Of a stretch of 64,000 nt of DNA, positions 37,676-46,240 are shown one piece after another. Within the stretch, counting starts at the first letter, position 1. The number at the start of each line of letters is the position of its first letter. This DNA is from Erwinia aphidicola (GTDB lineage Bacteria > Pseudomonadota > Gammaproteobacteria > Enterobacterales > Enterobacteriaceae). The position numbers and the translations under genes are program-made. The DNA lies in the NCBI RefSeq assembly GCF_014773485.1, contig NZ_JACXBP010000003.1:186001-250000 (forward strand), in the 5' to 3' direction. The notes below the pieces were generated by a model. It was not told the origin of the DNA. It saw only the letters and a program-made list of their open reading frames with translations, and searched no databases.

Positions 37676-38725
37676 TCAGTGCGTGGAGGACGGGGTAAGA
37701 AAGGCAGCAAACTGCGGCGACATCCAGCTCTCAAAGCGATCCCCCTGCTTGTAGATCAGATACACCGCCAGTTTATCACGCAGCGCCAGCGCTTTCGCGC
37801 GCTCGGTACCCAGCACCATCAGCCCGGTATCCCAGCCATCGGCCTCCAGCGCGGTTGTGGCGATCACCGTGGCAGAAACCAGCTTGTGCTGAATCGGCTG
37901 CCCGGTTGCCGGGTCAATGACGTGCGAGATGCGCTTACCGTCCAGTTCATAATAGTTGCGATAGCTGCCGGAGGTGCTGATGCCGTGGCCCTGTAAATCG
38001 ACAATTGCCTGCACCGCATTCTCTTTATCGGTCGGTTTCTGGATCGCCACCTGCCAGGCATTGCCCTGCGCGTTTTTCCCGCGCGTCAGCACTGCCCCGC
38101 CGACCGATACCAGATAGTTGTTAATCCCTTCCCGCTCCATCAGGCGCGCCAGGTGATCGGTGGCGAAGCCTTCGCCGACGGTAGAGAGATCAACATACAG
38201 CCCGGGCAGATCTTTTTGCAGCCAGGCCTGCCCGGCGCGGTTGATCACCTGCAAGTGCTGCAGGCCAGTCAGCGCGCGTGCGGCGGCGATCTGCTGCGCG
38301 TCCGGCGTTTTCACCGGCTGCTTATCCGGCCCGAAGCCCCACAAATTCACCAGCGGCCCGACGGTGATATCCATCGCGCCCTGCGTCTGCTGGCCAATGC
38401 GCAGCGACAGCGTGACGATATCCGCCATATTGTTGCTCACCGGCTGCGGGTCAGTACCGCGATACTGATTAAACCGTGACAGCACCGAGTCATTTTTCCA
38501 GGTCGACAGCTCATGGTCGTCGTTGTCCAGCTGCTGCTGCACCGCTGTTTGCAGCGCCGCGCGCCGATCCGCTGCCACTCCGGCCAGGCTAACTCTCCAG
38601 AATGTTCCCATAGTGCGCCCTTCGAGTACCATACCATCAGGACCTTTCGATGGCTGAGGCGCGTCACAGGCTGCCAGCAAGCAAACCACCATAAAACTTA
38701 AAAAACACCGCCAATTACTCTTCAT
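37676..38725 (-). CDS. apbE: FAD:protein FMN transferase ApbE, lipoprotein
   Basis: A 349-residue periplasmic lipoprotein (lipobox LLAAC, acylated Cys20). It attaches FMN to threonine residues of redox proteins such as NqrB/NqrC and RnfD/RnfG. Family features include GRTMGTFWRV near the N-terminus, STVGEGFATDHLARLME in the middle and SATVIATTALEADGWDTGLMVLG toward the end, which holds the Mg/FAD site. It precedes alkB by 13 bases. Confidence 0.94.
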   Translation of the reverse strand: MKSNWRCFLSFMVVCLLAACDAPQPSKGPDGMVLEGRTMGTFWRVSLAGVAADRRAALQTAVQQQLDNDDHELSTWKNDSVLSRFNQYRGTDPQPVSNNMADIVTLSLRIGQQTQGAMDITVGPLVNLWGFGPDKQPVKTPDAQQIAAARALTGLQHLQVINRAGQAWLQKDLPGLYVDLSTVGEGFATDHLARLMEREGINNYLVSVGGAVLTRGKNAQGNAWQVAIQKPTDKENAVQAIVDLQGHGISTSGSYRNYYELDGKRISHVIDPATGQPIQHKLVSATVIATTALEADGWDTGLMVLGTERAKALALRDKLAVYLIYKQGDRFESWMSPQFAAFLTPSSTH

Positions 38726-38884
38726 ATTTGCCTGTAATCTTAATTAAAAACTGGTCCGATCCGGGTTATCGCGCAGGAAAAACTCAGATTCGAGACCTTG
38801 ATCTTGCGGCGTGCTCTCACCAGGATAGTGGCTGAACAGGGCCGATCCCCGCCCCCTTTTTTCACCCTTAACAGGAGAGCCATA

Positions 38885-38995
38885 ATGATCTATTTCGCGC
38901 TTCTCATGATTTCCACCGCACTGATTATCTTTGCGGGCTATAAGCATTACAAGCAGACACACACCCGCCAGCTGCATCGCCCGCGCTATCGCTGA
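38885..38995 (+). CDS. Small membrane protein, 36 residues
   Basis: Starts MIYFALLMISTALIIFAGYK and continues with a basic tail (HYKQTHTRQLHRPRYR), so one membrane helix with a cytoplasmic positive end is likely. AGGAG lies seven bases upstream of the ATG. No family is recognised; many enterobacteria have unannotated single-helix proteins of this kind. Confidence 0.6.
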   Translation: MIYFALLMISTALIIFAGYKHYKQTHTRQLHRPRYR

Positions 38996-39192
38996 TGCTA
39001 ACCCGGCTCCCCTGTTGGCCAGGGGAGTTGCCCTTGCGGCACTCTCTTCGTGCGCGCTGCACCGTATTAGCGCAGCTATTCTGCCCTGCCACACCTTAAT
39101 CCCGCCTCAATCGCCCCCGCTTAGCTGGCACGTTTTCTGCAAGCATGGCTGGAGACAGAAAATGTTTTCTGCTGACCGCGAGGGATACTACG

Positions 39193-39345
39193 ATGCGCAA
39201 CAAAAATTCGGTTAAAGAGAACCAGGCACGTCGTCGCCTGCTGCGTTTTTCGCTGTTTACGCTCGGTGGGATGGGGCTGGAAGGCAGTTACCTGCCAACG
39301 AAAGATCAGAGTAGTGAGAAGAAAGCGGGCGTGATTGCCGCGTAG
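39193..39345 (+). CDS. Hypothetical 50-residue protein with a twin-arginine-like start
   Basis: Preceded by GAGGGA, the ATG at 39193 opens a 50-residue frame: a polar N-terminus, ARRRLLRFSLFTLGGMG, then a short polar tail. The segment looks like the n- and h-regions of a Tat signal peptide with no mature domain after it. It could be a real small gene or the remnant of a longer Tat substrate. No family recognised. Confidence 0.45.
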   Translation: MRNKNSVKENQARRRLLRFSLFTLGGMGLEGSYLPTKDQSSEKKAGVIAA

Positions 39346-39363
39346 ACAGGTTGATATTGAACA

Positions 39364-39436
39364 GGGGCGACCGGAAAAAAAGGTCGCCCCGATGGGCCGT
39401 TCGGAAAAGACGATCGGCCCCTACAGTCGGGCCGAC
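39364..39436. repeat. Dispersed hairpin repeat at the 3' end of the porin gene
   Basis: A perfect hairpin GGGGCGACC (39364-39372)/GGTCGCCCC (39382-39390) with an A-rich loop on the plus strand. It is followed by a second hairpin around GGGCCGTTCGG and CGATCGGCCC. It starts 18 bases after the 50-codon gene and ends just short of the porin stop codon, so it may terminate both convergent genes. Confidence 0.75.
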
Positions 39437-39444
39437 CCTTTTGA

Positions 39445-40551
39445 TCAGAACTGGTAAACCAGGCCCACTGCCACCACGTCGTCGGTGTTGATACCGGCGG
39501 CTTCGGTGAAGTCGTTGCTGTCCATCAGGTTGATCTGGTAATCAACATAGGTAGACATATTTTTGTTGAAGTAGTAGGTGGCGCCCACGTCGATGTACTG
39601 CTTCAGGTTCTGGGTGCCCCAGTTCTGAATGTCGGTACCGCGTGAGGTCACGTATGCCAGAGATGGGCGCAGGCCGAAGTCGAACTGGTACTGAGCAACC
39701 AGCTCCCAGTTTTCTGCTTTATCCGCAAAGCCGTAGGCGGCTGGGTTGTCGGTGCTGCCGAAACGGGTGGCGTTGTACGATTTGGTGTACATCGCGGCCA
39801 GGTAGATATTGTTGGCATCATATTTCAGACCACCGGTGTAAGCCTCAGCTTTGTCACCGTTACCCAGCAGCGCTGCGCTGTTCTGAGTGTTGGTACGGTC
39901 GGAGGAGAACATGGCCGCACCGGCGCTGAAGCCCTGACCGAAGTCGTAGGTGGCAGACAGACCGTAGCCATCACCGTTCTGCGCGGTGGCGCTGCGGTTG
40001 CCGGCGACTTCTGCATCGCTGTCGTTTTTACCCTGGTACTGCACGGCGACGTTCAGGCCGTCAACCAGACCAAAGAAGTTGTTGTTACGGTAGGTCGCCA
40101 TCCCGTTACCGCGCTGGAACATAAAGTTGTCCGCGCCGTAGGTATCGCCACCGAACTCTGGCAGCACGTCGGTCCATGCGCCGATGTCATAGGCTACGCC
40201 ATAGTTACGACCATAATCGAAAGAGCCAGCATCACCAAATTTCACACCAGCAAAGCCAACACGCGTGTAGCTGTTTGCCGTACCCTGAGATTCTGCGGTG
40301 TTCAGCGCAGCCTGGTACTCCCACTGGCCGTAACCGGTCAGCTGGTCTGAAATCTGAGTTTCGCCCTTGAAGCCAAAGCGCAGGTAAGACTGGTCGCCAT
40401 CGGTGCCGGAGTCGTCAGAGAAATAGTGCAGGCCGTCAACTTTACCGAAAAGGTCCAGTTTGTTGCCGTCTTTGTTATAAATTTCTGCTGCACCAGCCGA
40501 TGCTGTAACCAGCAATGCCGGGACCATCAGGGAAAGAACGCGAAGTTTCAT
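39445..40551 (-). CDS. ompC: OmpC-type general porin
   Basis: A 368-residue outer-membrane porin. It has a signal peptide [21 protein letters not shown], the mature start [19 protein letters not shown], the constriction-loop motif PEFGG ([10 protein letters not shown]) and a terminal phenylalanine (VAVGLVYQF), all as in 16-strand trimeric porins. I start at ATG 40551 after GAGAGGGTAATAA, the usual ompC leader; the frame extends 45 codons further without protein character. The divergent micF copy and OmpR-like boxes upstream argue for OmpC rather than OmpF. Confidence 0.94.
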   Translation of the reverse strand: MKLRVLSLMVPALLVTASAGAAEIYNKDGNKLDLFGKVDGLHYFSDDSGTDGDQSYLRFGFKGETQISDQLTGYGQWEYQAALNTAESQGTANSYTRVGFAGVKFGDAGSFDYGRNYGVAYDIGAWTDVLPEFGGDTYGADNFMFQRGNGMATYRNNNFFGLVDGLNVAVQYQGKNDSDAEVAGNRSATAQNGDGYGLSATYDFGQGFSAGAAMFSSDRTNTQNSAALLGNGDKAEAYTGGLKYDANNIYLAAMYTKSYNATRFGSTDNPAAYGFADKAENWELVAQYQFDFGLRPSLAYVTSRGTDIQNWGTQNLKQYIDVGATYYFNKNMSTYVDYQINLMDSNDFTEAAGINTDDVVAVGLVYQF

Positions 40552-40690
40552 TTTATTACCCTCTCGATTATAAGTCTTATTTGCCACTGCGTGCTGAATA
40601 TGGATTTGAGCACGAAGTGTCATGTTAAGCCGAGGTGAGTAATAATCTATCAGGAAAATGATACTGAATTTCCGAAAGTGTTTCATTTAA

Positions 40691-40720
40691 GGTAAAAATA
40701 TTACAAAATGTAATTTAAGC
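40691..40720 (-). promoter_or_regulatory. Probable OmpR-binding boxes upstream of ompC
   Basis: On the minus strand this reads AAATTACATTTTGTAATA followed by TTTTTACC, close to the OmpR C-box pattern with TTACATTTTG. It lies about 140-170 bases upstream of the ompC start, between ompC and micF. Confidence 0.45.
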
Positions 40721-40870
40721 GGAACTTTTATACAGCACAAATAGATAAAAATTATGGCATCTAAAGACAAGAAAATAAGATAATTCCATAATTACATCAA
40801 CTTAACTGGAAACCTATCCTTGCGCACTGAATGATAAAAATTTTCACCCATGTGGATGTATTATTACCCC

Positions 40871-40964
40871 GCTATCATCATTTTATTTCAGTATTACCTT
40901 CATTCACCCCGAATGAGTTGCCACATTTAGTATTCCCGCCGGGCTTAGTTCCCGGCATTTTTTT
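40871..40964 (+). ncRNA. micF: MicF antisense sRNA
   Basis: The RNA begins GCTATCATCATTT, nearly identical to the E. coli MicF 5' end that pairs with ompF mRNA, and keeps ATTACCTTCATTC. It ends in a hairpin GCCGGG/CCCGGC followed by seven T. The length of about 94 nt and divergent position to ompC match MicF. It represses porin and lrp mRNAs in E. coli. The overlapping 91-codon frame at 40831-41106 is therefore not a gene. Confidence 0.8.
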
Positions 40965-41150
40965 GCCTTTTTTTCACCCAGCGTCAAAAAATGTCAATAA
41001 CGGTAAAGTTAACCACGGCAACAAAATAAGTCCCCGCTTTGCCGGGAATTTACGCCAGATAACTGAAATATCCGGCGTGCTCCTCTCTAAATTGCCAATC
41101 AATTAAGCGCCGAAAATAACTGCCCCTCTCAGTAAGCCTGGCCGTAATAT

Positions 41151-42320
41151 CTAACGCTCACGCAGCGACTCTTTGACTTTATTCAGCGGCTTAATCAGGT
41201 AATCCATGACGGATTTCTGGCCCGTTTTAATTTCAACATTGGCGACCATGCCCGGCACGATAGGGAATTTGCGCCCTGCTTTATTGGTCAACTCGGCTTT
41301 GTCGGTGCGTACATAGACGCGGTAGTAGTACTGATCGCGTTTGACCTCATCCTGTAAGGTATCCGGCGACACGGTTTCCACCTCGCCGTGCAGGTCGCCA
41401 TAGATCGAAGAGTCATAGGCGGTCACCTTCACCGTGGCGGGTAGCCCGGGGCGGATATAGGCGATATCACGCGGGTTAATGCGCGTTTCAATCAGCAGCT
41501 GATCCTCTAACGGCACAATCTCCATTAGCTTGCCGCCAGGCTGCAGTACGCCGCCTACGGTGGTGACCTGGATATCCTTCACGATACCGCGCACCGGCGA
41601 ATAGATTGTGGCGCGGGTGAGCTGATCCTCTTTACCGGTCATCACCTGCAGCTGAGCGTCGAGGTCGGCGTTATTTTTTACCTGCTCTTCACGGGCGCGT
41701 ACCGCGTAGTCATTGCGTGCTTCGTCAATTTTTCCCTGCAGCTCAGTGACCTGACGCCGCAGGCGGATCACCTCTACCTGACCGGCTGCACCTTTAGCCA
41801 CCAGCGGTTCAGTCATGCGCAGCTCGTCCTGCACCAGCTTTTTCGACTGTTGCAGGTTGCTAACGGTTTCCGTCAGGTTCTGGCGCCGTGACTGATAGAG
41901 CTGGGTCTCACGCGCCACCAGGTCCGGCTCTTTCAGGGTGGCTGCACTGAACTGCAGCGGTGCGCCGGTCAGCTCCGCGCGCAGGCGCTCTGCCGAGGCG
42001 CGCAGGGTGGTCGCTTTGGAGGCCGCCTCGCCAAAGTTCGACTGGAAGCGGGTCGGGTCGAGCTTTGCCAGCACCTGCCCCTTCTCCACGATGTTGCCCT
42101 CGTGCACGTTTAGCTCATCGACGATGCCGCCGTCGAGGCTTTCGATCACCTGCGCACGGCTGAGCGGGGTGACCTTGCCGGTACCGACGGTGACTTCGTC
42201 AAGAATGGCGAAGTGCGCCCAGACAATAAAGAGCACCAGCGCAGCGGTACAGATCCAGATAATGGCGGAGGTGCGCCGTTCATTTTTTTTCAGGCTGCGG
42301 TCGATCAATACCAGGCTCAT
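41151..42320 (-). CDS. HlyD-type membrane fusion protein of the adhesin secretion system
   Basis: A 389-residue periplasmic adaptor: short cytoplasmic N-terminus, one helix (IIWICTAALVLFIVWAHFAIL), a lipoyl-like domain (NVHEGNIVEKGQVLAKLDPT), a long coiled-coil hairpin (about residues 90-220) and a beta-barrel (IYSPVRGIVKDIQV). It bridges the ABC ATPase and the TolC-like channel of a type I system. Its start overlaps the stop of the ATPase gene by four bases. It is the counterpart of Salmonella BapD. Confidence 0.92.
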   Translation of the reverse strand: MSLVLIDRSLKKNERRTSAIIWICTAALVLFIVWAHFAILDEVTVGTGKVTPLSRAQVIESLDGGIVDELNVHEGNIVEKGQVLAKLDPTRFQSNFGEAASKATTLRASAERLRAELTGAPLQFSAATLKEPDLVARETQLYQSRRQNLTETVSNLQQSKKLVQDELRMTEPLVAKGAAGQVEVIRLRRQVTELQGKIDEARNDYAVRAREEQVKNNADLDAQLQVMTGKEDQLTRATIYSPVRGIVKDIQVTTVGGVLQPGGKLMEIVPLEDQLLIETRINPRDIAYIRPGLPATVKVTAYDSSIYGDLHGEVETVSPDTLQDEVKRDQYYYRVYVRTDKAELTNKAGRKFPIVPGMVANVEIKTGQKSVMDYLIKPLNKVKESLRER

Positions 42321-44476
42321 GCGGCATCTCCCCGGGCGGGCGTGGCGGCCGGCGGGGTGCTGGCAGCAGTGGCACGCTTAAGAATCTCATCTTTCGGGCC
42401 GTCGGCGATGACCCGCCCGTTGTCCATCACGATAATGCGATCGACCATTTTCAGCAGCGCCGGGCGGTGGGTGACCAGCACCAGCGTGCGTCCGCTCAGC
42501 CAGCCCTGCATCTGCTTAATCACATGCTCTTCCAGCTGTTCATCCATTGAAGCGGTCGGCTCATCCATCAGTACCACCTGCGGCTGGCGCAGGATCATAC
42601 GGCTCAGCATCACCATCTGCCGCTGCCCGCCGGACAGCCCGCGCCCGCCCTCATTAATAATGCGGTCGAGGCTGGCGGCATCCTGCTGGATCAGGCTCAG
42701 CGCCCCGCTGACGCGTAGCGCCTGCAGCATATCCTGCTCGCTGGCGTGGGGATTCCCCAGCATCAGGTTCTGGCGCAGCGTGCCGAAGAACAGGCGTGAA
42801 TCCTGCGACAGCCAGCCGAGCTGACGGCGCAGATCCACCGGGTCAATACGGCGCAGATCAACGCCATCGACCATCACTTTGCCCTGGCTGGCCAGTGCCT
42901 GGCCGGCCAGCAGCTTGAGCAGCGTCGATTTTCCGGCACCGACGCGGCCAAGAATGGCGATGCGCTCCCCCGGTTTAATCTGCAGCTGATTGATGGTCAG
43001 CACGTTTTTCGGGTTCTCTTCCTCATAGCTGTACTGCACGCCGCGCAGATCGTAGTGCCCAGTCAGCGTTGGGCAGTGCGCCATTTCGCCCTCCTCCGGC
43101 TGGTCGAGCGGCTTTTTCAGCAGTTCGTCCAGGCCGTTCATCGCGCTTTTTGCATGCTGCCAGCGCGAGAACACCATCGTCAGCTGCATCAGCGGCGCAA
43201 TGGTGCGTGAGGAGAGCATGCTGCTGGCGACCAGGGTACCGGTAGTAATTGCGCCGTCGAGCACCAGATAGACGCCGAATACCAGCATGCTGGCATAGGT
43301 CAGCTGCTGCACGCTGGAGGCCCAGCCGGTGAGCCGGGCGCCCCACAGTCGCTGCTGCATGCCGATGGCGGCGCTCACTTCATGCGTCTGCTCCCACTGG
43401 CGCTGGAAGTACGGCTCCGCCTGCAGCGATTTAATATCCTCAATCCCTTCAATAGTCTCCACAAGGATCGCATTGCGCAGCGCCCCTTCGCGCAGCCCCT
43501 CTTTTGCCAGTTTCGCCATCGGGATCTGGATCAGCAGGCCAGGAATGACGATCAGCGGGATCGCCAGCAGCGGCACAATCACCAGCGGGCCGCCGATAAA
43601 CGCCATGATAAACAGGAACAGGATGACAAACGGCATATCCGCTGCCGCCCCGACGGTGGTGGAGGTCAACAGCTCGCGCACCTGGTCTATCTCACGCAGC
43701 TGGGAGATAAACGAACCGGTGGATTTGGGCCTGGCCTCGTTGCGGATGTTCATCGCCCTGGCAAAAAGCATGGAGGAGACTTTCAGGTCGATGCGCTTCC
43801 CCATCAGATCGGAAACCTGGGTACGCATCAGGCGGATGAGATATTCAATCACCGCCGCGATCAGTACGCCGCCGAACAGCACCCACAGCGTCGATTCGGA
43901 CTGTGCGGGGATCACCCGGTCATAGATCTGCATCGAGAACAGGATCCCGGCCAGCGCCAGCACGTTGCCAACAATCGAGGCCAGTGAGATCTCACCAATT
44001 CGGCGCCCCATTCCTTTGAAGTTGTGCCAGAACCAGTGCTCTTTATACGGCTGAACAAATTCATCGATGCGCGCATCGCGCCCGCGCGCCGCCACGCCAA
44101 CGATGCCGACCTCCTGCTGGCTCTGGGCCAGCAGCAGCGCCAGCTCGCTTTCGCGTACCACGTCGCCGCCGTCGCTCAGCCAGTAGCGGGCATTACCTTC
44201 GCCGTCGATGGCTTCCAGCACCACCACGCTGCCGTTCTCCATGATCAGCACCACCGGCGTGACCTCCTGACGCCAGCGGATCTTATCGCGCGGGGTCATG
44301 GTGAGATGCAGACCGAGCAGCCCGGCCAGGCGCTCCAGCTGCTGAGGCGGGCTGAGGTGTTCGAACCAGCGCATCTGCTGACGCAGGGTTTTTCCATCGG
44401 CCGGCTTACCGAAGCGCGCCGCCACGCGCAGCATGGCATCGATCCAGTTTTCGGTGGTTGCGGTTTGTTTCGTCAT
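42317..44476 (-). CDS. Type I secretion ABC transporter (LapB/BapC-type)
   Basis: A 719-residue transporter: an N-terminal C39-like domain (about 1-130) that lacks the catalytic cysteine, so it binds rather than cleaves its cargo, a six-helix membrane domain (about 150-430) and an ATPase domain with GRVGAGKST, LSGGQRQ and VVLMDEPTASMD. It energises export of the giant adhesin encoded upstream. About 40 bases separate it from the TolC-like gene, and it overlaps the adaptor gene. Confidence 0.93.
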   Translation of the reverse strand: MTKQTATTENWIDAMLRVAARFGKPADGKTLRQQMRWFEHLSPPQQLERLAGLLGLHLTMTPRDKIRWRQEVTPVVLIMENGSVVVLEAIDGEGNARYWLSDGGDVVRESELALLLAQSQQEVGIVGVAARGRDARIDEFVQPYKEHWFWHNFKGMGRRIGEISLASIVGNVLALAGILFSMQIYDRVIPAQSESTLWVLFGGVLIAAVIEYLIRLMRTQVSDLMGKRIDLKVSSMLFARAMNIRNEARPKSTGSFISQLREIDQVRELLTSTTVGAAADMPFVILFLFIMAFIGGPLVIVPLLAIPLIVIPGLLIQIPMAKLAKEGLREGALRNAILVETIEGIEDIKSLQAEPYFQRQWEQTHEVSAAIGMQQRLWGARLTGWASSVQQLTYASMLVFGVYLVLDGAITTGTLVASSMLSSRTIAPLMQLTMVFSRWQHAKSAMNGLDELLKKPLDQPEEGEMAHCPTLTGHYDLRGVQYSYEEENPKNVLTINQLQIKPGERIAILGRVGAGKSTLLKLLAGQALASQGKVMVDGVDLRRIDPVDLRRQLGWLSQDSRLFFGTLRQNLMLGNPHASEQDMLQALRVSGALSLIQQDAASLDRIINEGGRGLSGGQRQMVMLSRMILRQPQVVLMDEPTASMDEQLEEHVIKQMQGWLSGRTLVLVTHRPALLKMVDRIIVMDNGRVIADGPKDEILKRATAASTPPAATPARGDAA

Positions 44477-44513
44477 AGAACTGCCTTATCTGGTTGTCAT
44501 GCACACGGCCGCT

Positions 44514-45869
44514 TTACAGCGACGGCAGCGTTTGCCCACTGTTTGCTTCACGATCGATGCCTAAAATATCCAGCAGATTGTCGACTGCGGCAGCGTAGCG
44601 GACCGTGGCATCCCAGCCGTCGTACAGCGCCGTCAGGCGGCCGCTGTCGGCCTGAAAGACATCCTGCTCCACGCTGAGCAGGTCATTCAGGCTGCGTTTG
44701 TTCAGTTTGTACTCATCGGCGTAGACCGAACGCGTATGATCCGCGCTGTCCAGCTGCATCTCACCCGCCTGCTGGCGCTGCTGCGCGCCGATCATGTCGG
44801 CGTAGGCAGTGGAGGCATTCTGGTTGATTTGCAGCTTTGACTGCTGGATGGCGGCTTCGGCGGCTTCGCGGTCGCCCTCGGCGGCGCGGGTTTTGGCATT
44901 AACCAGCCCGCCCTGATAGAGCGGCGCTTCGACCTGCAGTTGCAGCTCGTCGTCCCAGTAAGAGCGGCTCTGGTTTTCATAGCGGGTGCGCCCCGCCTGC
45001 ACTTTGATGGTCGGCCAGTGGTTGGAGGAGGCCTGGCGCACGCGCTCCATCGCAGCTTCCTGCTTGGCCTGCGCGCTGCGCACCGCAGCGCTTTTCTCAT
45101 AGGCAATCTTATCCAGCGTTACCTGCTGGTTGAGCAGTGCCTGCGGCAGTTCCGGCAGATTGTCGGACATCACTCCGGTCAGCACCGTCAGCTGCGCGCG
45201 CGCCGAGCGCTCCTGCGCACGGTACTGCTCCATGCTGGCGTTCATCCCGGCGATGCGCGTTGACGCCTGCAATACGTCGGACTGCGAGCTAAGCCCGGCA
45301 TCGGCGCGCAGTTTCGCCATGTCGCGCACCCGCTCCAGCGAGCGAATGTTGGCGCGCGCGGCCTCCACCAGCGCCTGGTAGCGCTTGACCGACAGATAGG
45401 CTTGCAGCGTGTCCTGCGCCACGGTGGTCATGGTGTCGTACAGGGCATATTGATAGGCTTCAGAGAGCTTGTGCTGTTCATCAATCGCCCCGCCGGTGCG
45501 GCCAAAGTCATACAGCAGCTGGCTGAGGGTGATGCCGCCCGAAGCGCTGTTGTTCAGGCTGCCTGCGGAGTCGGTCTGCTGCGAGCGCCCACCGCTGGCC
45601 GCCAGCGAGATTTGCGGATACCACGCGCTTTTCGCCGCATCGAGATCGGCGTCGCCAACACGGATTTGTGCGGCAGCTTCAGAAATTTTCGGGTTGCGGG
45701 CAAAAGCGCGCAGGATGGCATCGCGCAGGGTCAGGGTAGCAATCTGTTCTTCGGTCGGTGCCGCGCGCCAGTTAAATGCCGCGACCGGCTGCTGTTGCGC
45801 GGCCAGCGCCGTCTGACTACTCAGGCAGGTGGCAAGAATAATAACCGCGCCACGGGCGGAATTAGCCAT
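44514..45869 (-). CDS. TolC-family outer-membrane channel of the adhesin secretion system
   Basis: A 451-residue protein with a signal peptide (MANSARGAVIILATCLSSQTALA) and the repeated long alpha-helical pairs of the outer membrane efflux family, for example RALVEAARANIRSLERVRDMAKLRAD-like helices and the repeat-type LSQLLYDFG. I start at ATG 45869 because AAGGAGAG precedes it; the 17 codons further upstream show no signal peptide. It corresponds to BapB/LapE and lies between the adhesin and the ATPase genes. Confidence 0.9.
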   Translation of the reverse strand: MANSARGAVIILATCLSSQTALAAQQQPVAAFNWRAAPTEEQIATLTLRDAILRAFARNPKISEAAAQIRVGDADLDAAKSAWYPQISLAASGGRSQQTDSAGSLNNSASGGITLSQLLYDFGRTGGAIDEQHKLSEAYQYALYDTMTTVAQDTLQAYLSVKRYQALVEAARANIRSLERVRDMAKLRADAGLSSQSDVLQASTRIAGMNASMEQYRAQERSARAQLTVLTGVMSDNLPELPQALLNQQVTLDKIAYEKSAAVRSAQAKQEAAMERVRQASSNHWPTIKVQAGRTRYENQSRSYWDDELQLQVEAPLYQGGLVNAKTRAAEGDREAAEAAIQQSKLQINQNASTAYADMIGAQQRQQAGEMQLDSADHTRSVYADEYKLNKRSLNDLLSVEQDVFQADSGRLTALYDGWDATVRYAAAVDNLLDILGIDREANSGQTLPSL

Positions 45870-46128
45870 TGATCTCTCCTTAATACCCCGGAAAAATGAA
45901 AAACGCCCGCGGAAAAACACAAGCTGTGCTGTTTCTTCCCACGTATCACGTTGGCCAGCATCACAACCATGATGCCAGGCTTTACCCGGTGTGCTTAAGG
46001 ATTACCATGTAATCCGTAACAAGAATAAATTGGCTCAGCGCCAAAAAAATGCAAATAATTTTCATGACGTTATCAATACCGGCGTCGTTGAGTGCCAGTT
46101 TCTATACTGGGTTGACTGGCGCCACAAC

Positions 46129-46230
46129 GACCAACAGCGGCCGAAGCCGCTGCTGGTCATTATTTTTACCAACCCATCACTTCCTCTTAACTTTAGACCC
46201 CCTGCACGGGAATGCGAACCGCGCAGGGGT
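46129..46230. terminator. Two hairpins between the adhesin gene and its secretion genes
   Basis: GACCAACAGCGGC (46129-46141) with GCCGCTGCTGGTC (46146-46158), and CCCCTGCACGG (about 46199-46209) with CCGCGCAGGGG (about 46219-46229). Both are followed by T-rich sequence only on the plus strand, where no gene lies to be terminated. On the minus strand they separate the adhesin from bapB-like genes and could limit readthrough or protect mRNA ends. The rest of 45870-46240 shows nothing else. Confidence 0.55.
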
Positions 46231-46240
46231 TATTTTTTTG

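Noticed and set aside
40831..41106. 91-codon plus-strand frame upstream of the secretion genes
   Set aside because: It overlaps the micF RNA, has no good ribosome site and no protein-like pattern.
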